This document shows positions 40,249 through 47,586 of a DNA stretch of 64,000 nucleotides, piece by piece. Under the pieces are notes generated by a model, which worked only from the letters and a program-made list of their open reading frames with translations, was not told the origin of the DNA and searched no databases. The first letter of the stretch is position 1; every line of letters starts with the position of its first letter. A program made the position numbers and the translations under genes. The stretch comes from Kocuria sp. (GTDB lineage Bacteria; Actinomycetota; Actinomycetes; Actinomycetales; Micrococcaceae): positions 42,271 through 106,270 of the forward strand of contig NZ_JAUMTZ010000006.1 in NCBI RefSeq assembly GCF_030530945.1, in the 5' to 3' direction.

Positions 40249-41999
40249 CAGTACTTACGCTCCATCGGCTCGTAGCGGGTCATGATCACCGGCTTGGTCT
40301 CCTGCCGGATGCCCGCGGTGGGCGACGACGGGTCCTCGTACACCATGGAGTGGACCATGAAGTTCTCGTCGTCACGGTTGGGGAAGTCCTCGCGGAAGTG
40401 GCCACCGCGGGACTCCTCGCGGTGCAGGGCGGCCACGGACATCACCTTGGCAAGCTCCAGCAGGAAGCCCAGCTCCACGGCCTCCAGCAGGTCCAGGTTG
40501 AAGCGCTTGCCCTGGTCCTGGATGGAGATGTTCGCGTAGCGCTCCTCCAGGGCGGCGATGTCGTCGAGCGCCTTCTGGATGGTCTCCGCGGTGCGGAACA
40601 CCTGCATGTTCAGGTCCATGGTGTCCTGCAGGTCCTTGCGGATCGCGGCCACCTTCTCGTTGCCGTGCGGGCTGCGGGCGTTGTCCAGCAGCGCCTCGGT
40701 GCGCGCGGTGGCGTCGTCCGGGACGGGCAGGAACTCCGCGGTCTGCGCGTACTCCGCGGCGTACACGCCGGAGCGCTTGCCGAACACGTTGATGTCCAGC
40801 AGGGAGTTGGTGCCCAGACGGTTGGAGCCGTGCACGGACACACAGGCCACCTCACCGGCGGCGTACAGCCCGGGGATGGTGGTCTCGGAGTCCTGGAACA
40901 CCTCGCCCTTGATGTCGGTGGGGATGCCACCCATGCAGTAGTGCGCCGTGGGGAACACGGGCACGGGCTCGGTGTAGGGCTCCACACCCAGGTAGGTGCG
41001 GGCGAACTCCGTGATGTCCGGGAGCTTGGCGTCGATGTGCGCGGGCTCCAGGTGGGTGAGGTCCAGCAGGACGTAGTCCTTGTTGGGCCCGCAGCCGCGG
41101 CCCTCGCGGACCTCGTTGGCCATGGACCGGGCCACGATGTCTCGGGGGGCCAGGTCCTTGATGGTGGGGGCGTAGCGCTCCATGAAGCGCTCACCCTCCG
41201 AGTTGCGCAGGATGCCGCCCTCACCGCGGGCCGCCTCCGAGACGAGGATGCCCAGACCGGCCAGGCCTGTCGGGTGGAACTGCACGAACTCCATGTCCTC
41301 CAGGGGCAGGCCGTTGCGGAACGCGATGGCCATGCCGTCACCGGTGAGGGTGTGGGCGTTGGAGGTGGTCTTGAAGACCTTGCCCGCGCCGCCGGAGGCG
41401 AAGACCACGGACTTGGCCTGGAACACGTGCAGCTCGCCCGTGGCCAGCTCGTAGGAGACCACGCCCGCGGGACGCCGTCCCTCGGGGGTGTCCACCATGA
41501 TCAGGTCCAGGACGTAGTACTCGTTGAAGAACTCCACGTTGTGCTTGATGCACGTCTGGTAGAGGGTCTGCAGGATCATGTGGCCGGTGCGGTCGGCGGC
41601 GTAGCACGCGCGGCGCACGGGGTTCTTGCCGTGGTCGCGGGTGTGCCCGCCGAAGCGTCGCTGGTCGATCTTGCCCTCGGGGGTGCGGTTGAACGGCAGC
41701 CCCATGTGCTCCAGGTCCAGGACCGCGTCGATGGCCTCCTTGGCCATCACCTCGGCGGCGTCCTGGTCCACCAGGTAGTCACCGCCCTTGACGGTGTCGA
41801 ACGTGTGCCACTCCCAGTTGTCTTCCTCGACGTTGGCGAGGGCGGCGCACATGCCGCCCTGGGCGGCACCCGTGTGGGACCGGGTGGGGTAGAGCTTGGT
41901 CAGTACGGCAGTGCGCGCGCGCTGACCGGACTCAATGGCGGCACGCATGCCGGCGCCACCGGCGCCGACGATTACCACATCGTACTTGTGAACCTGCAT
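40248..41999 (-). CDS. sdhA: Succinate dehydrogenase flavoprotein subunit
   Basis: SdhA oxidises succinate to fumarate with covalently bound FAD. The 583 residues begin with the FAD fold YDVVIVGAGGAGMRAAIESG. The covalent-flavin histidine is His42 in TRSHTGAAQGG. Substrate-site residues appear in QFHPTGLAGLG and HYCMGGIPTDI. A GTAGAAAGAA site precedes the ATG. A perfect 26-bp palindrome lies in the 105-bp gap between sdhD and sdhA, so sdhA-sdhB levels may be tuned by termination or processing. Confidence 0.98.
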   Translation of the reverse strand: MQVHKYDVVIVGAGGAGMRAAIESGQRARTAVLTKLYPTRSHTGAAQGGMCAALANVEEDNWEWHTFDTVKGGDYLVDQDAAEVMAKEAIDAVLDLEHMGLPFNRTPEGKIDQRRFGGHTRDHGKNPVRRACYAADRTGHMILQTLYQTCIKHNVEFFNEYYVLDLIMVDTPEGRRPAGVVSYELATGELHVFQAKSVVFASGGAGKVFKTTSNAHTLTGDGMAIAFRNGLPLEDMEFVQFHPTGLAGLGILVSEAARGEGGILRNSEGERFMERYAPTIKDLAPRDIVARSMANEVREGRGCGPNKDYVLLDLTHLEPAHIDAKLPDITEFARTYLGVEPYTEPVPVFPTAHYCMGGIPTDIKGEVFQDSETTIPGLYAAGEVACVSVHGSNRLGTNSLLDINVFGKRSGVYAAEYAQTAEFLPVPDDATARTEALLDNARSPHGNEKVAAIRKDLQDTMDLNMQVFRTAETIQKALDDIAALEERYANISIQDQGKRFNLDLLEAVELGFLLELAKVMSVAALHREESRGGHFREDFPNRDDENFMVHSMVYEDPSSPTAGIRQETKPVIMTRYEPMERKY

Positions 42000-42070
42000 A
42001 CCAGATGTTCTTTCTACGTGGGTGAGTGAGAGGAGTTCGGGTCCCCGTCGCGGACCGGAGAAGACGACGA

Positions 42071-42096
42071 ACGGTGGGGCCCGCGGGCCCCACCGT
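42071..42096. terminator. Perfect 26-bp palindrome between sdhD and sdhA
   Basis: ACGGTGGGGCCCG is followed directly by its reverse complement. The ACGGTGGGGCC arm is the same as that of the ndh terminator at 58073-58120. Within the sdh operon it may cause partial termination or mark an RNA processing site. Confidence 0.7.
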
Positions 42097-42104
42097 CCAC
42101 CGGG

Positions 42105-42590
42105 TCATCGCGCGGAGCAGAAGGACGCCAGCAGGGAGGGGTCGGCGCCCGCGGGGCAGGGCTCGAAGGTGAAGATCACCATGGTGCCCAGGAGGATGAC
42201 GAACGCCGAGGCCACGCAGAGCAGGACCTTGAGCCAGAAGCGCGTGGTGCTGCGCCCGGCGTAGTCGTCGATGATGGTGCGGATGCCGTTGGTGCCGTGG
42301 AGCATGGCCAGCCACAGCATGACCAGGTCCCAGACCTGCCAGAACGGGTTGGCCCACTTGCCACCCACGAAGCCGAAGTCCACGGCGTGGACGCCGTCTC
42401 CCACCATGAGGTTGACGAAGAGGTGGCCGAAGACCAGCACGATGAGCACGATGCCGGACATGCGCATGAACAGCCACGCGAACATCTCGAAGCTGCTGCG
42501 GGAGGAGCCGGCGCGGTTGTACTTGACGCCGTCCACCTCGAGGTCGCGGCTGCGGGGAACTTGGATCTTGGTCTTGAGAGGAGTGCTCAC
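42105..42590 (-). CDS. sdhD: Succinate dehydrogenase hydrophobic anchor subunit D
   Basis: SdhD, with SdhC, anchors complex II and binds heme and quinone. The 161 residues have three membrane helices (about 44-66, 86-105 and 125-145) after a hydrophilic N terminus. His residues in VLVFGHLFVN and WLAMLHGTNGIRTIIDDY match the expected heme and quinone region. It starts four bases after the sdhC stop. The hairpin at 42071-42096 follows it. Confidence 0.92.
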   Translation of the reverse strand: MSTPLKTKIQVPRSRDLEVDGVKYNRAGSSRSSFEMFAWLFMRMSGIVLIVLVFGHLFVNLMVGDGVHAVDFGFVGGKWANPFWQVWDLVMLWLAMLHGTNGIRTIIDDYAGRSTTRFWLKVLLCVASAFVILLGTMVIFTFEPCPAGADPSLLASFCSAR

Positions 42591-42594
42591 GGTA

Positions 42595-42972
42595 TCAACC
42601 CCCGAAAACGACTGACAGGTGACGGATGAGGAACGGGATCATGACGATGACCCAGAGGCCGAGGACGCCCCAGAGAAGGCTCTTCTGGTGCTTGGTCCCG
42701 CCCTTCCAGAAGTCGATCAGGATGATGCGCAGGCCGTTGAAGGCGTGGTAGACGATGGCGGCCACCAGGCCGGCCTCGCCCATGCCCATGATGGGGTTCT
42801 TGTAGGTGGCAATCACTGCGTTGTAGGCCTCGGGGGATACACGCACGAGAGCCGTGTCGAGGACGTGGACCAGCAAGAAGAAGAAGATGGCCACGCCGGT
42901 GATGCGGTGGGCGACCCACGACCACATGCCGTACTGGCCGCGGTAAAGGGTGCCCCTGGATGAGTTCGCCAC
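42595..42972 (-). CDS. sdhC: Succinate dehydrogenase cytochrome b556 subunit C
   Basis: SdhC is the first gene of the sdh operon. The 125 residues have three helices. SWVAHRITGVAIFFFLLVHVLDT holds the conserved Ser/Arg quinone region and the heme-ligand His. The start is GTG 42972 with GGGAGGA eight bases before; upstream codons are not protein-like. The divergent neighbour is manC, 277 bp away. Confidence 0.92.
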   Translation of the reverse strand: MANSSRGTLYRGQYGMWSWVAHRITGVAIFFFLLVHVLDTALVRVSPEAYNAVIATYKNPIMGMGEAGLVAAIVYHAFNGLRIILIDFWKGGTKHQKSLLWGVLGLWVIVMIPFLIRHLSVVFGG

Positions 42973-43249
42973 GGAATGTCCTCCCTGTGTCGCTCGTCGT
43001 CGTGCGCACTGGTGATCGGTGAACAGTGGTGGCGTTCTCGCGCCGGTGCACGGCGATGGCGGAGCCCTGGCTGGCTCTGTCATGGATGATGCGTTACTTC
43101 CCGCTCAAGATACCAGCCTCCAGGGAGTCTGCTGACAACGTGTCGCCAACCGTGACCGCGCCGCGGCGCCCCGGAATTCGACGGCTCCCGGGGACGTCAC
43201 AGGCGGGGGATCCGCGGGTCCGCGCGGGGCGGCCCGTACACTGTCGGTC
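42973..43249. promoter_or_regulatory. Divergent regulatory region between sdhC and manC
   Basis: On the minus strand a TTGTCA hexamer and a TATCTT hexamer (about 43112-43117) could drive sdh, though their spacing of about 20 bp is long. The manC box TACACT lies at 43237-43242. No gene is seen in the 277 bp. Confidence 0.35.
43237..43242 (+). promoter_or_regulatory. manC: -10 box of manC (leaderless)
   Basis: TACACT, then seven bases, then the GTG start at 43250. Confidence 0.55.
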
Positions 43250-44365
43250 GTGACTTCGCCATTGCAACGATTCCATCCGTTCATCCCGGCGGGCGGCGTG
43301 GGCTCACGGCTGTGGCCCCTCTCCCGCGCGGACGCGCCCAAGTTCCTGCTGGACCTCACCGGTTCCGGCTCCTCTCTGCTGCGCGCCACCTACGACCGGC
43401 TGGCCGGGCTGACCGACGGCCCCATCATGGTGGTCACCGGGCGCACGCACGCCGGGGCGGTGCAGGAGCAGCTGCCGGAGCTCACGGCCGCGGACCTGGT
43501 GCTGGAGCCGTCCCCGAAGGACTCGGCGGCGGCCATCGGACTGGCGTGCACTCTGATTGCCCGCCGGGACCCGGAGGCGATCATCGGCTCGTTCGCCGCC
43601 GACCACGTGGTGGAGCCCGCGGCGGCGTTCCAGGAGGTGGTGCGCGAGGCGGTGCAGGCTGCGGACACCGGGCGGATCGTGACCATCGGGATCACACCGT
43701 CGTCCCCTGCCACGGGTTTCGGCTACATCAAGGCGGGGGAGCCGCTGGGGCTGCCGGAGGCGCCGCACGCGCTCGCGGTGGAGCAGTTCGTGGAGAAGCC
43801 GGATGAGGCCACCGCCCGCGAGTACGTGGCCAGCGGGCGCTACACCTGGAACGCCGGAATGTTCGTGGCCCCGGTGGGGCTCATGCTCGAGTACCTGCGC
43901 GCGAGCGAGCCCGAGCTGGCCCGGGGCCTGGACCGGATCGCGGACGCGTGGGACACCCCGGAGCGTGACGCCGTGGTGGACGAGGTCTGGCCCACGCTGA
44001 CCAAGACCGCCATCGACTACGCCGTGGCCGAGCCCGCCGCCGCGGCCGGTGCCGTGGCCATGGTCCCCGGGGACTTCACGTGGGAGGACGTGGGGGACTT
44101 CGCCGCGATCAACCGGTTGAACAAGGTGGACCCGGACACGGACTCGCAGGTCTCCATCCTGGGGCAGAACAACAGGGTGCTCGCGGACGAGTCCTCCGGC
44201 ATCGTGGTCTCGGACACCGGGCGGCTGATCGCGCTGATCGGCGTGGCGGACATCGTGGTGGTGGACACCCCCGACGCCCTGCTGGTCACCACCGCCGAGC
44301 ACGCCCAGCGCGTGAAGAACGCCGTGGACTCCCTCAAGCGCAGCGGGGACACGGACGTCCTCTGA
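43250..44365 (+). CDS. manC: Mannose-1-phosphate guanylyltransferase
   Basis: This 371-residue nucleotidyltransferase makes GDP-mannose from mannose 1-phosphate and GTP. The signature FIPAGGVGSRLWPLSR and the lysine of APKFLLDL, near the N terminus, are those of the ManC/GMP family. FGYIKAGEP and VEQFVEKPDEATAREYV with TWNAGMFVA follow. It lacks the C-terminal isomerase domain of bifunctional forms. The start is GTG directly after a -10 box. GDP-mannose would feed cell-envelope mannosylation, including enzymes like the GT4 protein at 21994. Confidence 0.94.
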   Translation: MTSPLQRFHPFIPAGGVGSRLWPLSRADAPKFLLDLTGSGSSLLRATYDRLAGLTDGPIMVVTGRTHAGAVQEQLPELTAADLVLEPSPKDSAAAIGLACTLIARRDPEAIIGSFAADHVVEPAAAFQEVVREAVQAADTGRIVTIGITPSSPATGFGYIKAGEPLGLPEAPHALAVEQFVEKPDEATAREYVASGRYTWNAGMFVAPVGLMLEYLRASEPELARGLDRIADAWDTPERDAVVDEVWPTLTKTAIDYAVAEPAAAAGAVAMVPGDFTWEDVGDFAAINRLNKVDPDTDSQVSILGQNNRVLADESSGIVVSDTGRLIALIGVADIVVVDTPDALLVTTAEHAQRVKNAVDSLKRSGDTDVL

Positions 44366-44410
44366 GTCCTCTCCGGGGCCGCGTGCGGCGTCGTGCGGGC
44401 CGGGCGGCGG

Positions 44411-44416
44411 TACTCT
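44411..44416 (+). promoter_or_regulatory. -10 box of the M20 amidohydrolase gene (leaderless)
   Basis: TACTCT, then seven bases, then the ATG at 44424. Confidence 0.5.
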
Positions 44417-44423
44417 GACTCCC

Positions 44424-45683
44424 ATGTTGGATCTGCCGCTGCCCTCCTCCGACGACGTGGGCCAGCCCCCGGCCGTGGGGCCCCTGCTCGCCCAGTACCT
44501 CCCGGACCTCGTCCGGTTCCGCCGTGACGTGCACCGCCACCCCGAGCTGTCCTACGAGGAGTACCGCACCACGGAGCGGATCGTGAACGCGCTGGAGTCC
44601 GCGGGGCTCCGGCCCGTGCGCTTCGAGCGCACCGGCTGCTACGTGGACGTGGGGCGCGGCCCGGTCATGGTGGGGCTGCGCGCGGACATCGACGCGCTGC
44701 CCATCCTGGAGGACACGGGTCTGGAGTACGCCTCCATCAACGAGGGCGTGATGCACGCGTGCGGCCACGACATCCACACCACGGTGATGCTGGGTGTGGC
44801 CCGGGTGCTCGCGGACCTCCACCGCTCCTCGCCGTTCGCGGGCACGGTGCGCATCGTGTTCCAGCCCGCCGAGGAGAAGCTGCCCGGCGGCGCCCTCAGC
44901 ATCATCAGGCAGAACGTGCTGGACGGGGTGCCACGGATGTTCGCCCTGCACTGCGAGCCCAAGGTGGACGTGGGCCAGGTGGGCACCCGGATCGGGGCCA
45001 TCACCTCCGCCTCGGACACCATCCGCATCGAGCTCTCCGGCCGCGGGGGGCACACCTCGCGGCCGCACCTGACCGAGGACCTCGTCTACGCGATGAGCCA
45101 GATCGCGATCGACGTCCCGGCCGTGCTCTCCCGCCGGGTGGACGCACGCTCGGGCGTGGCCGTGGTGTGGGGGCAGATCCACGCGGGGATGGCCCCCAAC
45201 GCGATTCCCATGTCCGGGTTCATGGCCGGGACCATGCGCTGCCTGGACGCGGACGCGTGGTACCGGGCCGGCGAGATGCTGGACGAGGTGGTGGGTCAGG
45301 TGGCCGCACCCTACGGCGTGAACGTGGACCTCGAGCACATCCGCGGCGTGCCACCGGTGGTCAACGGCGAGACGGAGACCACCCTGCTGGAGATCGCCGC
45401 CCGTGCGGAGCTGGGCGAGGACAGCATCCTGCTCGTGGAGCAGTCCATGGGCGGCGAGGACTTCGCGTGGTTCCTCCAGCAGGTGCCCGGTGCCATGATG
45501 CGTCTGGGCACGCGGGCCCCCGGCGGGCGCACCTACGACCTGCACCAGTCGGACTACGCCCCCCAGGAGGAGGCGATCCGGTGCGGGGTCCAGGTCATGG
45601 CCTCCACGGCCCTGCGCGCCGTGCGCCTGCGGGTCCGGGAGCTCGCCGACGCCTCCCGCGACACAGGGGATGCGACCGACTGA
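44424..45683 (+). CDS. M20-family metal-dependent amidohydrolase
   Basis: This 419-residue peptidase M20D-type hydrolase resembles the AmiA/HipO group acting on N-acyl amino acids. The N terminus has the HRHPELSYEEY signature. Metal ligands are visible in MHACGHDIHTT, in FQPAEE with the catalytic Glu, in LHCEP and in QSMGGEDFAWF. The dimerisation domain lies between. The natural substrate is unknown. In M. tuberculosis amiA1 also lies near cdd and the sdh operon, so this is conserved neighbourhood. It is leaderless by promoter position. Confidence 0.9.
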   Translation: MLDLPLPSSDDVGQPPAVGPLLAQYLPDLVRFRRDVHRHPELSYEEYRTTERIVNALESAGLRPVRFERTGCYVDVGRGPVMVGLRADIDALPILEDTGLEYASINEGVMHACGHDIHTTVMLGVARVLADLHRSSPFAGTVRIVFQPAEEKLPGGALSIIRQNVLDGVPRMFALHCEPKVDVGQVGTRIGAITSASDTIRIELSGRGGHTSRPHLTEDLVYAMSQIAIDVPAVLSRRVDARSGVAVVWGQIHAGMAPNAIPMSGFMAGTMRCLDADAWYRAGEMLDEVVGQVAAPYGVNVDLEHIRGVPPVVNGETETTLLEIAARAELGEDSILLVEQSMGGEDFAWFLQQVPGAMMRLGTRAPGGRTYDLHQSDYAPQEEAIRCGVQVMASTALRAVRLRVRELADASRDTGDATD

Positions 45684-45803
45684 CGCGCCGCGCGGCGGCC
45701 GCCCGGCCGGGGCGCCGGTCGCGCGTCCCCGCGTGCCGTTGCCGGCCGCCCGAGCCCCGCTGCACGGGCCCCGCTGCCCCCGTCCCACCGACCGGAGGAC
45801 CCC

Positions 45804-46901
45804 ATGACCACTCGACGCCTCCTCCGCCCCGGCGCCCTTGCGCTGGCCGGGATCACCGGTCTCGCGCTCGCCGGGTGCGGCGTCGCCCCGGGCGGCTCCG
45901 GGGAGAGCAGCAGCCAGGCCCCGGACTTCAAGGGCTGCATCGTCTCCGACGCCGGCGGCTTCCAGGACCGCTCGTTCAACCAGGGCGCCCACGACGGGCT
46001 CGAGGCGGCCGAGGAGCACGAGGGCATCGAGGTCGAACAGGCCGAGTCCCAGTCCGAGACCGATTTCGAGCCGAATCTCGCGTCCATGGTGCAGCGGGGA
46101 TGCACCCTGACCGTCTCCGTGGGCTCCCTCCTCGCGGACGCCACCGGGAAGGCGGCCGCCGCCGATCCGGACAGGCACTTCGCGATCGTGGACGACGGCT
46201 CCATCACCGCAGACAACGTCAAGCCGATCGTCTACAACACGGCCGAGGCCGCGTTCCTCGCCGGGTACCTCGCGGCGGGGACGTCGAAGACCGGGAGGGT
46301 GGGCACCTACGGCGGCATGGACATTCCTGCCGTGACCGTGTTCATGGACGGCTTCGCGGACGGCGTGGAGCACTACAACCAGAAGAAGAGGAAGGACGTG
46401 AAGGTTCTCGGCTGGAACAAGGGCTCCCGGAAGGGCACGTTCCTCAACTCCTTCCAGGACTCGTCCAGGGCCAGGACCGTCACCCGGAGCCTGGTCGACG
46501 ACGGCGCGGACGTGGTGCTTCCGGTGGCCGGAGAGGCCGCGCAGGGCACCGCGGACGCGGTCACCGAGGCCAACAAGGACGGCGGGGACGATCCCGTGCG
46601 GCTGATCTGGCCGGACACGGACGGCTACGACACCCTGGACTCCGGCAGGCAGTACCTGCTCACCTCCGTGCTCAAGGACGTGGCCCGGTCCGTGGAGGAC
46701 GTGGTCACCCAGGCCGCGGGCGGCTCGTTCGACAACACGAAGTACGTGGGGACCCTCCAGAACGGGGGTGTAGGCCTGGCCCCGTACCACGACCAGCAGG
46801 ACGAGGTGGGGGAGGACCTGGACAGGCAGGTCCAGCAGCTGAAGCAGGACATCGTCGACGGCAGGGTCACGGTGCAGTCCCGCAGCGCGCCCAAACCCTG
46901 A
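45804..46901 (+). CDS. BMP-family substrate-binding lipoprotein (nucleoside type)
   Basis: This 365-residue ABC-transporter binding protein is of the BMP/Med family. The signal peptide ends in the lipobox LAGC (Cys24), giving a membrane-tethered extracellular lipoprotein. VSDAGGFQDRSFNQGAHDG is the family's N-terminal signature. GRVGTYGGMDIPAVTVFMDGF and VLPVAGEAAQGTADAV line the ligand cleft. Members bind purine nucleosides, and the adjacent cdd agrees with nucleoside uptake. The ATPase and two permease genes that normally follow are absent here: cdd comes next after 176 bp. GGAGGA precedes the ATG. Confidence 0.92.
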   Translation: MTTRRLLRPGALALAGITGLALAGCGVAPGGSGESSSQAPDFKGCIVSDAGGFQDRSFNQGAHDGLEAAEEHEGIEVEQAESQSETDFEPNLASMVQRGCTLTVSVGSLLADATGKAAAADPDRHFAIVDDGSITADNVKPIVYNTAEAAFLAGYLAAGTSKTGRVGTYGGMDIPAVTVFMDGFADGVEHYNQKKRKDVKVLGWNKGSRKGTFLNSFQDSSRARTVTRSLVDDGADVVLPVAGEAAQGTADAVTEANKDGGDDPVRLIWPDTDGYDTLDSGRQYLLTSVLKDVARSVEDVVTQAAGGSFDNTKYVGTLQNGGVGLAPYHDQQDEVGEDLDRQVQQLKQDIVDGRVTVQSRSAPKP

Positions 46902-47077
46902 CCGAGCGGCGTCGGGGCAGCCCTGCGGCACGGAGCCCCGCACTGCCCCGGCCACCGCGCCCTCCTGACCACCGCCCCCAGCCACCGCACTCCCGGTCCC
47001 CGCGCACGGCGCCACCGGCCCGGCGCGCGGCGTGCCGCCCCCAGCCACGAGACAGCCCGAGAAACGGAGCACCGACC

Positions 47078-47485
47078 ATGACCAGCACGCAGAACCCCGT
47101 GGACGAGAGCACGTGGCGATCGCTGCAGCGCGCGGCCACCGAGGCCCTCGCCCACTCCTACTCTCCCTACTCGCACTTTCCCGTGGGCGCGGCGGCCCTC
47201 GTGGACGACGGCCGCGTGGTCACGGGGGCGAACATCGAGAACGCCTCCTACGGCGTGACCCTGTGTGCCGAGTGCTCCCTGGTGAGCGCCCTGTTCATGT
47301 CCGGTGGGGGGCAGCTCACCGCGTTCGTGTGCGTGGACGCCCACGGTGAGGTGCTCATGCCGTGCGGGCGCTGTCGTCAGCTGCTCTACGAGCACCGCGC
47401 CCCGGGCATGGAGCTGCTCACGGTGAGCGGCGTGCGCAGCATGGACCAGGTGCTCCCGGACGCCTTCGGGCCGCAGAACCTCTGA
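47078..47485 (+). CDS. cdd: Cytidine deaminase
   Basis: Cdd deaminates cytidine and deoxycytidine to the uridine forms in pyrimidine salvage. The 135 residues contain YSHFPVGAAAL, NIENASYGVTLCAECSLV with the zinc Cys and catalytic Glu, and PCGRCRQLL with the other two zinc cysteines, as in the tetrameric form. The start is ATG 47078 with a weak CGGAG site. It follows a BMP lipoprotein gene and precedes an 11-bp hairpin. Confidence 0.96.
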   Translation: MTSTQNPVDESTWRSLQRAATEALAHSYSPYSHFPVGAAALVDDGRVVTGANIENASYGVTLCAECSLVSALFMSGGGQLTAFVCVDAHGEVLMPCGRCRQLLYEHRAPGMELLTVSGVRSMDQVLPDAFGPQNL

Positions 47486-47492
47486 GCCCTGG

Positions 47493-47515
47493 GCGGCCCC
47501 GGGACCCGGGGCCGC
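47493..47515 (+). terminator. cdd terminator hairpin
   Basis: GCGGCCCCGGG (47493-47503) and CCCGGGGCCGC (47505-47515) are perfect complements around a single base, so the inner pairs must open to form the loop. Confidence 0.6.
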
Positions 47516-47539
47516 GGGGAGGGCTGGGGGTGCCCCGCC

Positions 47540-47545
47540 TATACT
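47540..47545 (+). promoter_or_regulatory. -10 box of the two-lobed protein gene
   Basis: TATACT lies 41 bases before the GTG at 47587 and gives a leader with the AAGGGA ribosome site. It may also drive add and mazG. Confidence 0.55.
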
Positions 47546-47586
47546 GGCCACGACACCGAGCCCGGCACCCGAAGGGAAACACTCAC

